From assembly GCA_035345875.1 (NCBI GenBank), contig DAORDH010000003.1, forward strand, positions 124,001 to 188,000: a DNA stretch of 64,000 nucleotides. The letters are read 5' to 3'. The position numbers and the translations under genes are program-made. Positions 22,558 through 30,232 of this stretch are shown here, piece by piece. The notes under the pieces were generated by a model. The model saw only the letters and a list, made by a program, of their open reading frames with translations. It did not search any database and was not told the origin of the DNA. Position 1 is the stretch's first letter, and each line of letters starts with the position of its first letter. Source of the stretch: UBA2033 sp035345875. Its GTDB lineage: Bacteria > Spirochaetota > Leptospiria > Leptospirales > Leptospiraceae.

Positions 22558-25071
22558 TTAACTCAATGTTAGGATAACTGGTATTATCCCCTTATCACGC
22601 TTCCATTCAGCCAGAGCTTTACCAACAAGCATTCCGGGCTTCAACTTATTTGGATCTGCTTTTACTGCATACCCTGCTGCCAAACCTGAGACTAACATAT
22701 CACCTGGAAGAATAGATCCATCTGCAGCATCTACATGTAAATTTACTACTCCAAAGAGAGCGATCATTGCATATTCATTACCCGTTTTCTTTTCTCCGAG
22801 TTCCAAACTTGCGGACTCCACGCAAACACCTACAACCTTTGAAGAATAAGCGTTACGCGATTTAGAAATAGATCCTTCTTTATCTGATAATACAACTAAA
22901 TCACCTTTAGTAACAATATCACTCGTAACTTTAAAATATCTTACTATACAATCATTTCCATTTGCATCTATCAAACGAACATTTCCATAAAAATCAGATT
23001 CCCCATGAGCAAGTATTGCTTTACCAGCTCCTACAATATCTTTCTTTTTAATGCCGATACCGTTTGCATATAGTGCATATTTTTTCTGTGAAGAAAATAC
23101 TCCTCCAAAACCTTTTTTGGAAAATCCAGCTACTCCAGCTGAATCATCATCAATGCCGTTCGAGTAACCTATAACTCCATTATCATCTCCAAAACCGATA
23201 ACTCCTTCATCTACACCAATTCCACTTATTCCAGAACCACCCTTTCCTTCATTTTTTCCATAGATAACAGAATGAGCTGGCATAGGAGGATTTATATTTT
23301 TAAACTCAGAGGAAGATGAGCCTTGTAAATGAATTAAACCTGAATGGGAATTATAATCATGAACGATAGGTGCGTAATCGTGAGTATGTGGCTTTGCTTC
23401 TCTTGCATCAAACAATCTTTCATCGTCAGCCGCTACAGCTTTATTTGGAGTATTAAGACCATTCTTAGCAAGCATAATAATACCGGGATTTTCTGTAGAA
23501 GCATACTTCAACCTCTTGTCATTGCCTTGCACAACAACACCTTCTTTGTCTTCGCCAGATTGAGCCAATTGAACTATACCATGCAATTCGGTAGTTGCTT
23601 TTTTTAATCTCTTATCATTACCTTGCACTGCACTCATTGCTGACTCTTCTCCATTGCTTGCAAATCGAACAATGCCTTCTTTTTCAGTCGTTGCTTTTTT
23701 TAATCGTGGATCATCTGCTGTTAAAACTTTTCCAGGAGTATCTGCTCCTAACTCAGACATAATCACTAGACCATATTCGGATACTGTCGCCTTTTTTAAG
23801 CGCTTATCGTTTCCTTGAACAACTACGCCTGGTCTTGTTTCACCATCTTCTGCCAATTCAACAATGCCAGGAGAATCTGTTGTTGCTAGTTTTAGTCTAT
23901 CATCATCACTTTGCACGACTAGACCTGGTCTTGACTCACCCTTTTTTGCAAGACGAATCAATCCATAGTTATTTTCAGTAGCATGTTTCAATCGTTTATC
24001 ATTTCCCTGAACGACAACTAATTCCCTATCTTCACCATCTGTTGCAAGTTCAACAATGCCTTTAAACTCTGTAGTCGCATCTCTAAGTCGTCTATCGTTT
24101 CCTTGCACCACCAAACCTTCTTTTGTTTCACCATCAGCAGCCAGTCTAACTAAACCTGGCCTCATAATAGAAGAGTAGGGTGGGGTTTCTGCTATAATTC
24201 TTTTTTTAGATAAAGTGATTATATCAGCATCAGCATAAATCTCCATTTCTGCGATTTGAGAAACATATTTCTTTTGGGAATTGGGTTTATTGTTAACGCA
24301 AAGTAATTTAAAAAAACGAATATTTGTGGGAAAGAACTTCCATTTATACCAAGTTCCTGGTTCGGACATAAATTGTGGTTCTTCGTGTAGTTGATGCCAA
24401 GAAAGATCATCTTCACTGTAATAAAAATAAAATGTTTCCGGAAAATTTGTTTCTTCCGCATTTTTGGATAAAATTCGGATTTCTTCGACCCTGTTTATTG
24501 AGCCTAGATCAACAAGTAGGAACTCTTCACCAGGAGCAGTTTTTTCTTTTGATGACCAACCATAATCAGGTCTTCCATCAATTATATTTTCTTTTACCCA
24601 AAATCGATCATTCTCGGAACTACAGATTATTTTTTCAATTCCTGCAATCAGAACTTTAAAATTAGAAAAGGCAGTCCGAAAATTTCCTTCTCGAGTACGG
24701 CGATTTAAACGAATTACCATCTTTAAATAAGCAGAATTTAACATGGAAAAATTCCATTTGCATTGCTTTTTACTTACTCTGGAATATTCATATTCTTTAA
24801 TAATTGGTTCCCAGATTTTTCCATCATCCGATATCTCAAATCGAAATGTATTAGGCATAAACTCATTTTCTTTGTCCATCGAATCGAATTGTATGCAATT
24901 AAAAGAAGAAAGCTCTTTGAATTGAAATGTGATAACTGCAATCGACGAAGTAGGGGATTCCTCAATAAAGTTAACTAAAGATCCTTTTTCTAATTCATAT
25001 TGACCTTTGCTTGTAATATTTTGAATAATTACTTCTGAAGGATGGCTGATTCTGACTGATTTGTCTGACAT
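22558..25071 (-). CDS. discoidin-like domains with tail-fibre-type repeats
   Basis: 837 residues without an obvious signal peptide. Residues 1-145 and about 148-282 resemble two F5/8 type C (discoidin) carbohydrate-binding jelly rolls (FRFEISDDGKIWEPI; FYFYYSEDDLSWHQLHE). Residues 306-561 are eight 32-residue units of the form GIVxLAxxGExxxGxVVQGNDKRLKxAT, like phage tail-fibre repeats. The C-terminal 275 residues hold a Gly-rich stretch and a domain (GDLVVLSDKEGSI..VVGVCVES..GDMLVSG..VGKAL) like the terminal or peptidase-G2-like region of fibre and collar proteins. A surface or virion-like adhesin is the best guess, although the absence of a leader is puzzling. It is the first gene of the operon ending metF-lipoprotein. 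Confidence 0.65.
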   Translation of the reverse strand: MSDKSVRISHPSEVIIQNITSKGQYELEKGSLVNFIEESPTSSIAVITFQFKELSSFNCIQFDSMDKENEFMPNTFRFEISDDGKIWEPIIKEYEYSRVSKKQCKWNFSMLNSAYLKMVIRLNRRTREGNFRTAFSNFKVLIAGIEKIICSSENDRFWVKENIIDGRPDYGWSSKEKTAPGEEFLLVDLGSINRVEEIRILSKNAEETNFPETFYFYYSEDDLSWHQLHEEPQFMSEPGTWYKWKFFPTNIRFFKLLCVNNKPNSQKKYVSQIAEMEIYADADIITLSKKRIIAETPPYSSIMRPGLVRLAADGETKEGLVVQGNDRRLRDATTEFKGIVELATDGEDRELVVVQGNDKRLKHATENNYGLIRLAKKGESRPGLVVQSDDDRLKLATTDSPGIVELAEDGETRPGVVVQGNDKRLKKATVSEYGLVIMSELGADTPGKVLTADDPRLKKATTEKEGIVRFASNGEESAMSAVQGNDKRLKKATTELHGIVQLAQSGEDKEGVVVQGNDKRLKYASTENPGIIMLAKNGLNTPNKAVAADDERLFDAREAKPHTHDYAPIVHDYNSHSGLIHLQGSSSSEFKNINPPMPAHSVIYGKNEGKGGSGISGIGVDEGVIGFGDDNGVIGYSNGIDDDSAGVAGFSKKGFGGVFSSQKKYALYANGIGIKKKDIVGAGKAILAHGESDFYGNVRLIDANGNDCIVRYFKVTSDIVTKGDLVVLSDKEGSISKSRNAYSSKVVGVCVESASLELGEKKTGNEYAMIALFGVVNLHVDAADGSILPGDMLVSGLAAGYAVKADPNKLKPGMLVGKALAEWKRDKGIIPVILTLS
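23389..24156 (-). repeat. eight tandem 96-bp coding repeats
   Basis: Within the 837-residue protein, 32-residue units repeat eight times without gaps. Units 1, 2, 4, 6 and 7 keep VVQGNDKRL or a near form, and units 5 and 8 carry the variant TADDPRL/AADDERL. The units are diverged at DNA level, so this is an old protein repeat and not a CRISPR or fresh tandem array. Confidence 0.85.
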
Positions 25072-25291
25072 TTATAACTCTTCTACTAATTTAGTTTTTT
25101 TGTATCTAAAGTGCATAGCCTTAGTCTACTGCAAAGTATTTTCCTGTATTTTATGAAATTTTGTGCTTTTATATTAGATTTATCAAACTATTCATAAATA
25201 CTAAAAAGTAAAATATGCTATCGAAATCACTTCCTGCTTAACAATTACTAGATAGTAAATTTCTAAGCAGATAGATTAAAACTTCACTCTG

Positions 25292-26158
25292 TTAATAGTT
25301 TCTACTTGTTTTACTTGAAAACACAACCAAAATAGGCGGATCGAGCTCTTCATGAAAATACTTAATGATAATTTGCTTTAAGAAATCACTTAAATCCTCT
25401 TGTATATAAATACTGCGTCCATCGACAGAGATCGAGATTTGCTTTAAAATATCAACCGATGACCTAGTTAAATGCATCTTACTCCAATCTATAAAGCTTC
25501 GCCATGAATCAATAACATGTTGAGCCGTGTCCATTTCTTGATTATTTTTAAACACATTCTCCTTTCCTTTTCTGCTTATATTTTTGCATATCCCTGCTAC
25601 ATAGCTTAAGTTAGTTTCAAAACCTTTTAACTTAGCCATTTGGTAAGCTTCGTCTACTACTTTGATTCCATACATATCGATTAATTTTTCATAAGATTCT
25701 TCTTTGTCTGTTTTTAAAGACTGGGTATTTGTTATTGTTATATTTAGATGGTTAGGGATTCCTGAAGGGACCGTCTGAGGAGTTAATGCATCATCCTCAC
25801 GAGGAGATGTCTGTATTCCGGTGAGGGGTATTGTTTTATCCCTCTGAGGTATAATTTTGGAACCGGGATAATTAAAGGTAAAATAATAAACTGAATTAGT
25901 TCGCCCTGATCCGGGACGGTAATAAAGTAGACCTTCTTTTATTAATTCCTTTTTTCCGAGAACAATGGACTTTTTAGTTTTAAAACCAGTAAGTTTAAGC
26001 AGTAAGTCTGTCCCTGGCCAAACTTGTTTAAAATTTTGGTCACTAAATTTAAGCAGAACAGGATAAAGGGTCTTTGCTGCCGAACTCAATCTGCCCCATA
26101 GTCCAGAATCTATTATATCCGACATGAATTTTATGTATTGATTGTTGAATTCGCTCAT
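25292..26158 (-). CDS. rep: replication initiator-like protein (Rep)
   Basis: 288 residues. The N-terminal part has winged-helix character (LSSAAKTLYPVLLKFSDQNFKQVWPGTDLLLKLTGFKTKKSIVLGKKELIKEGLLYY). This resembles the helix-turn-helix of plasmid and phage initiators and conserved leptospiral replicon proteins found beside parAB. The middle is variable. The C-terminal third (DSWRSFIDWSKMHLTRSSVDILKQISI) is also helical. A strong AGAGGA lies 6 bases before the ATG. It sits directly downstream of parA-parB on the same strand. A 347-base leader with a candidate antisense RNA precedes it, the layout of a copy-number-controlled initiator. No enzymatic motif is visible, so the call rests largely on context. 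Confidence 0.6.
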   Translation of the reverse strand: MSEFNNQYIKFMSDIIDSGLWGRLSSAAKTLYPVLLKFSDQNFKQVWPGTDLLLKLTGFKTKKSIVLGKKELIKEGLLYYRPGSGRTNSVYYFTFNYPGSKIIPQRDKTIPLTGIQTSPREDDALTPQTVPSGIPNHLNITITNTQSLKTDKEESYEKLIDMYGIKVVDEAYQMAKLKGFETNLSYVAGICKNISRKGKENVFKNNQEMDTAQHVIDSWRSFIDWSKMHLTRSSVDILKQISISVDGRSIYIQEDLSDFLKQIIIKYFHEELDPPILVVFSSKTSRNY

Positions 26159-26206
26159 AAATCCTCTGACAATGATTTATTAAAATTAGTCAGAAAGGGA
26201 ATTGGA

Positions 26207-26235
26207 TTGACAGAATGTGATTAGAATTTTATTAT
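26207..26235 (+). promoter_or_regulatory. near-consensus promoter for antisense RNA in rep leader
   Basis: TTGACA (26207-26212), a 17-base spacer, then TATTAT (26230-26235): 11 of 12 consensus bases. It points away from rep, on the strand opposite to all three replication/partition genes, towards a strong terminator about 50 bases on. Confidence 0.6.
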
Positions 26236-26241
26236 GTCTCA

Positions 26242-26295
26242 TCTGACAATATTCCTTCGGACTTTCCGATCCCCGGTTGCTGCCGGGGTATTTTT
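26242..26295 (+). ncRNA. candidate countertranscript RNA controlling rep
   Basis: Predicted RNA of about 54 bases from the promoter at 26207-26235 to a terminator. It contains hairpin TCGGA-CTT-TCCGA (26257-26269) and terminator hairpin CCCCGG-TTGCTG-CCGGGG (26271-26288) followed by TATTTTT. It is fully complementary to the predicted rep mRNA leader. Its 5' end TCTGACAAT (26242-26250) is repeated at 26165-26173, so it is also complementary to the rep mRNA just at its AGAGGA ribosome-binding site. Small two-hairpin countertranscripts controlling initiator synthesis are well known in plasmids. That this is one is inferred. Confidence 0.5.
26271..26294 (+). terminator. intrinsic terminator of antisense RNA
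   Basis: A 6-bp GC-only stem CCCCGG/CCGGGG with a 6-base loop is followed by TATTTTT. It is oriented on the + strand, although no + strand protein gene precedes it within the region, so it must end a short non-coding transcript. Confidence 0.7.
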
Positions 26296-26334
26296 AATAA
26301 GCGTCCTCTTGTACTAAACGCTTGTTTATGTCAC

Positions 26335-26361
26335 ATTATGTGTACTATTTTTAAAAGTCAA
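26335..26361 (-). promoter_or_regulatory. candidate rep promoter
   Basis: On the reverse strand TTGACT (26361-26356) is followed after 15 bases by CATAAT (26340-26335). It would start rep mRNA near 26328, giving a leader of about 170 bases that covers the antisense RNA. The spacer is short, so the match is moderate. Confidence 0.4.
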
Positions 26362-26505
26362 GTACAAGAACTGGCTGTTCTTTTTTTGCTGGTACATGGT
26401 TTGTGTATGGATCAATTTTTACTGCCCTTCTCACAAGGTAAGAAAAAGCCAAATCTGTTTATAAATGCTCGATTTACGTTTTATATGGGACGGTTTTACA
26501 AAGTC

Positions 26506-27324
26506 TTAAGGTAAATATTTTTTAAGAATACTTTTAACTTTCGATTCAATTTTGAGTAGAAGTTTTGGGTCATCTATTGATATAACTAATTTATTGTCGA
26601 ATTTCTCAATGTTTACATGCTCATTAGACTTTTTATTCTTATTGGATTTTGGACTCGTAAGGATTTCGCTGTTTTTGTTAAATTCCTTTGCTTCTTTGAT
26701 TGTTCGAAAGGTTCCGTTTTTATAACTTTGTATAAATTTATTAAAATCACCTTTTTTGTAGGATTGAGCTGCTTGGACTAGTAAGTTTTTATTGTCAATA
26801 CCTGCATTTCGGCATATCTCTAGTTCTTTTGTGCCTAGATTTGATATGCTGAGTATTTCTGAGATATAATTTCTGCTTTTCCCGAAAATAATTCCAATTT
26901 CATTGTCCGTATAGCCATACTCGGATTTTAATACTTTCATCGCTTCTGCTTCATCATAGGCAGATAAATTTTCCCTCTGTAGGTTTTCTATAACGGCTAG
27001 TTTATATACTTCCTTTTCGGGCTTATTGAGAATTTTGCATTCCACCTCGGTCCATCCAAGAAGTGATACAGCATGAAAACGTCTTTCCCCGGCGATTATT
27101 TTATATTGTTCCTCGGAGTCAGATTTTGTTACAACGATAGGTTGTAAGAGACCATCTGCCATTATACTGTTTGCTAGTTCCTCTACGCTTTTTTTTCTTT
27201 CCCCTCTGGGTTGTTTTTCTGATGGCTGGATTTTTGAAAGTTTTATCTTTCGAATGGTCCCTTCTAGGACTTCTGCCTGAAAAATATCAGCAAGAGAGCC
27301 TAATCTTTTACTTTTTAAGCTCAT
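26506..27324 (-). CDS. parB: ParB/Spo0J-family partition protein (par locus 2)
   Basis: 272 residues. The N-terminal ParB/Srx domain has KIQPSEKQPR, the DGLLQPIVV strand and GERRFHAVSLLGW. Next is the NLQRENLSAYDEAEAM segment typical of chromosomal ParB. The helix-turn-helix region is YTDNEIGIIFGKSRNYISEILSISNLG (about 136-162). A charged Asn/Lys linker leads to a short C-terminal dimerisation region. It overlaps parA by 17 bases. It is closer to the general Spo0J pattern than the ParB at 92-793. It probably segregates the replicon whose rep gene follows. Confidence 0.92.
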   Translation of the reverse strand: MSLKSKRLGSLADIFQAEVLEGTIRKIKLSKIQPSEKQPRGERKKSVEELANSIMADGLLQPIVVTKSDSEEQYKIIAGERRFHAVSLLGWTEVECKILNKPEKEVYKLAVIENLQRENLSAYDEAEAMKVLKSEYGYTDNEIGIIFGKSRNYISEILSISNLGTKELEICRNAGIDNKNLLVQAAQSYKKGDFNKFIQSYKNGTFRTIKEAKEFNKNSEILTSPKSNKNKKSNEHVNIEKFDNKLVISIDDPKLLLKIESKVKSILKKYLP

Positions 27325-28060
27325 CTAAAAACTCCTTCACAAAGTCTTCATATTCTTTAGCTTGTCTACATTTTTTGTTGTAATCATAGATGGAACACCT
27401 TGCCAAATGACTTTCGCCAATGGCAACTCCATCCGAGATGCAGCTATCGAAGACTTTGAAATACTTTGTCAGAATTGGGATAATTGTTTTTGTGAGCAAG
27501 GTATGTTGCTTGAGTTGCGTAATGAGAGCGCCAATGATCTCTAGTTGTGGATTGATCCTTTTCTTTATACTTGTGATTGTTTGTTGCAATCCCACAATCC
27601 CATCCACAGAGAATTTTTCTGCCTGGAGAGGAATTAATACGTAATTAGAAGCCACCAATGCATTGATTGTAAAAATAGATAAACTCGGCGGGCAGTCTAT
27701 GATGCAGAAGTCAAATCCTGTTAATCCCTCCATTGAGTCTCGTAATATAAAAGGGGCGTCTACATTATTTGCGCTAACTGCTTCCATCTCAGCTAGTCTT
27801 TGTGTTGTGGGTGCAATAAATAAGTTATTGGTTTTAGTTTCTTTTATGATTGATGCTAGTTTTGCTTTATTATTAAAAACATGAAACATGTTTTTCTCTT
27901 CATCTGCTTTTGATGTATATATGCTAGATGAATTGCTTTGAGGGTCTATATCGAGTAAAATTGTTTTTTTCCCTCTCCTTGCAAGCCCATCAGCTAAATT
28001 TATGGAAGTTGTGGTTTTCCCCTCTCCACCTTTTTGGTTTGTTACGGATATTGTAATCAT
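27308..28060 (-). CDS. parA: ParA-family partition ATPase (par locus 2)
   Basis: 250 residues, the short type without an N-terminal DNA-binding domain. The deviant Walker A NQKGGEGKTT (about 8-17) is followed by TILLDIDPQSNSS and FDFCIIDCPPSLS, then SNYVLIPLQAEKFSVDGIVGL. It is the first gene of parA-parB, followed by rep after 347 bases. Compared with the ParA at 777-1706 it is more like chromosomal Soj/type Ib proteins, so the window has two unrelated par systems about 25 kb apart. Confidence 0.93.
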   Translation of the reverse strand: MITISVTNQKGGEGKTTTSINLADGLARRGKKTILLDIDPQSNSSSIYTSKADEEKNMFHVFNNKAKLASIIKETKTNNLFIAPTTQRLAEMEAVSANNVDAPFILRDSMEGLTGFDFCIIDCPPSLSIFTINALVASNYVLIPLQAEKFSVDGIVGLQQTITSIKKRINPQLEIIGALITQLKQHTLLTKTIIPILTKYFKVFDSCISDGVAIGESHLARCSIYDYNKKCRQAKEYEDFVKEFLDELKK

Positions 28061-28301
28061 TGGATCTGTGTTTTAACAGGATTTGTATTCAATATTAGAT
28101 TTTCAATTAGAAAACGATCGTAAGACTTGATTTTGTGAAATAATAGAAAACCCTTTTTAGAGAACCTAATCTCAATTGATTCCTTCCTTACGGAAATACT
28201 TTTAATCTAAGTTTAATCTTGCCTTCCATTCAAATTGAAAAGAGTATGGTTATGAAGTGTAGAAGTTTATTTAATTTTTAAATTCACAGAAGGAAACAAC
28301 T

Positions 28302-28315
28302 GTCGGACGTCCGAC
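28302..28315. promoter_or_regulatory. 14-bp perfect GC-rich palindrome upstream of regulator gene
   Basis: GTCGGACGTCCGAC is a perfect palindrome and strikingly GC-rich in an AT-rich gap. It lies 18 bases before the ATG of the Fis-type regulator and about 240 bases from parA. It could be an operator for the regulator or a parS for par locus 2. Confidence 0.45.
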
Positions 28316-28333
28316 CGATGTTTAAGATGGGGA

Positions 28334-29665
28334 ATGGGAGAAAAAGAATCAAATATGATTTCGGGTTTAATAAAAAAATCAATGCAGGATCCCAAAAGTT
28401 TCTATGAAAATGTTGAAGCTTTTTTTGAAGGGTTTGCTCAAATTCTAGAATGCAATTGTGGAATATTGGTTCTCCAAGATAAAGAGGATTCATTTTTAGA
28501 AGTATCCTCTTTTGGATATTTAGATGATTGGTATTACTCCTTCTTGGCAAGGGGGTTAGGTAATTTGGAGAAAATCATTTCTACGGATAATTTTGTCTAC
28601 TTTCCTTCTGAGAATTTTAAATTGTACAATCCTAAATCAAAACACGGATTTGGATATAGAATTGAATGTCAAGGTAAGGTTTTTGGTTTTATCTTTTTGG
28701 AATCTGTTCAAGAGCTTTCTGATCTAAAGAAGGAATTTGTAAAAATCATTTGCAATGATATTGGATTTATACATTTATCAAAGACCAATTTTACAGAAAA
28801 AAAACCATTGGATCGAGACGAGATCAGTCATGATCTTTTTGCATTTCTATTGAGGGACTCGCTTGGATTTACTAATACTTTAAAAGCAAATCGATTTATA
28901 AATATACAAGGCGGGAGAGGAGTTGGTAAGAAGTCTTTGGTGAAATTTATCTATAATAAGTTAGGCTTACATGGAAAGTTAATTTATTTAAATGCCTTGC
29001 CCGACTCTGTTGAGAAGTTAGAAAAATCAATCCGAGATTGGATATTGCTTGCTGAGAATGGGATTTTGATCATTGAAAATGTTTCTTCTTTGTCAATTTC
29101 GCAACAAAGAGTTTTTTTTGAGATCATTAAAGAGCCGATCCTAGAGCCAAGGATTATTTTCTTGGATGATATGATGAAGCATCGAGAGGAATATCAACCA
29201 TTTTGGAATCTATTGTCGCAACATACGATAAGGCTTCCTGAGTTATTAAGTTTAGATAAAGAAGTTTTTAGAGAAATTGTAAATATACTTTTCTATGATT
29301 TGAGACAACTTCATTCTAGGCCTGATATGATGCTAATGGATGAGGTTTATGAATTTCTTTTTCAGTATCCCTATAATGAGAATTTGCGTGAGTTGAGGAA
29401 TCTTTTAGAGATGCCACTTATCAACTTAAAAGAAAATATTATTACAAAAGAATTTTACTTGAAATTAAATAACTCTGAAATAAAAAGCTTAGATTTTTAT
29501 AATAAAGAAGATCTAGATTTAAGAAAAAGTGTACAAGCCTTGGAGCGGCAAAAGATTTTATTGGCAAATAAACTCTTTTCAGGCAACCAAATTAAGATGG
29601 CTAAAGCACTTGGAGTTTCTAGGGGGTCTTTGCAATATAAAATGAAGCAATTGGAGTTACATTGA
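28334..29665 (+). CDS. degenerate sigma54-activator-like regulator with Fis-type HTH
   Basis: 443 residues. Residues about 1-150 look like a GAF-type sensor (CGILVLQDKEDSFLEVSSFGYLDDWY; FGFIFLES). Residues about 165-370 are an AAA+-like domain with GGRGVGKKS as Walker A (193-201). Walker B is degenerate (GILIIENV), no GAFTGA loop is present, and there is a vestige of the usual NVREL motif (NENLREL). A Fis-type helix-turn-helix closes the protein (IKMAKALGVSRGSLQYKMKQL, about 420-440). Without GAFTGA it should not contact sigma54, so it probably represses or activates differently. The next gene overlaps its stop by 4 bases. Confidence 0.75.
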   Translation: MGEKESNMISGLIKKSMQDPKSFYENVEAFFEGFAQILECNCGILVLQDKEDSFLEVSSFGYLDDWYYSFLARGLGNLEKIISTDNFVYFPSENFKLYNPKSKHGFGYRIECQGKVFGFIFLESVQELSDLKKEFVKIICNDIGFIHLSKTNFTEKKPLDRDEISHDLFAFLLRDSLGFTNTLKANRFINIQGGRGVGKKSLVKFIYNKLGLHGKLIYLNALPDSVEKLEKSIRDWILLAENGILIIENVSSLSISQQRVFFEIIKEPILEPRIIFLDDMMKHREEYQPFWNLLSQHTIRLPELLSLDKEVFREIVNILFYDLRQLHSRPDMMLMDEVYEFLFQYPYNENLRELRNLLEMPLINLKENIITKEFYLKLNNSEIKSLDFYNKEDLDLRKSVQALERQKILLANKLFSGNQIKMAKALGVSRGSLQYKMKQLELH

Positions 29666-30156
29666 TGTTATCGAACCAAGAGACTGTTGAAGAGAGAAAA
29701 ACACCAGATGGATTTGTGGTACGAGTTCATAGAGCTACTATGACCTATGAAGTATTTTCACGAAAGGGAGTAGAAATTCCTAGAAACTCTAAAAATAATG
29801 TATCCATTATCAAAGTGCCTAGGATTATTTTTATGGGCACTGCTTTTAATTTATCGCATTTTAGGTTGGCTGATTTGACTTATGTAAATGCAAGATCAGG
29901 TAAACTCCAAATTCCATATCAATTCTCAGATAGTAGTGATATTCGAATTCTCTCGGTTCCAACTGGATCGGATTCTGATGTATTGCCAATTATTCCATAC
30001 CAATACAATTCAGTGAAAGAAATAGTTCATGCAGTTGACCAAGGTTTAGAGTTTCAAACAATTATAGTAGATGAATCTTCTCCGAAAAATGAAATGGTGA
30101 ATCTTAAGATTCGATTTCCAAATGTAAATGTTCTTATACTACGAAAGAAAAATTAA
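29662..30156 (+). CDS. unknown protein, paralogue A of tandem pair
   Basis: 164 residues, no leader or membrane segment. The ATG overlaps the regulator stop, so it is co-transcribed with it. The whole length matches residues 1-165 of the next protein (EERKTP.GF.V.V; NLSHFRL; SGKL.IPYQ; MV.LKIR.P.VN.LIL.KK), so the pair arose by tandem duplication. All-beta-looking with no known motif. Confidence 0.6.
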   Translation: MMLSNQETVEERKTPDGFVVRVHRATMTYEVFSRKGVEIPRNSKNNVSIIKVPRIIFMGTAFNLSHFRLADLTYVNARSGKLQIPYQFSDSSDIRILSVPTGSDSDVLPIIPYQYNSVKEIVHAVDQGLEFQTIIVDESSPKNEMVNLKIRFPNVNVLILRKKN

Positions 30157-30232
30157 ATATTAAAAAATTATTTTAATTTTGGAAGCCTTTCAAATAATCG
30201 TTTTACGCACTTGTGAATTTGGAGTTATTTGA

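Larger units (their letters stand above)
26159..26505. other. rep leader/candidate replication origin region
   Basis: 347 bases between parB and rep with dense signals. It holds an antisense promoter and terminator pair (26207-26293, + strand) and a rep-direction promoter (26335-26361). It has an inverted repeat CTTGTACT (26308-26315)/AGTACAAG (26361-26368). Four GTAC sites at 26311, 26342, 26362 and 26392 are spaced 31, 20 and 30 bases, close to whole helical turns. The direct repeat TGTACTA recurs 31 bases apart (26310, 26341), and AAGCGT/ACGCTT form an inverted pair (26299-26323). This is a plausible Rep-binding and origin region. Confidence 0.5.

Noticed and set aside
23389..24156. Regular 96-bp repeats considered as a CRISPR-like or satellite array
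   Set aside because: No spacers; the repeats are in frame, diverged at DNA level and encode 32-residue fibre units. No cas genes or CRISPR array were seen in the window.
30148..30180. AAAATTAAA/TTTAATTTT inverted repeat between the two paralogous unknown genes
   Set aside because: Made only of A and T in an AT-rich gap; likely chance.
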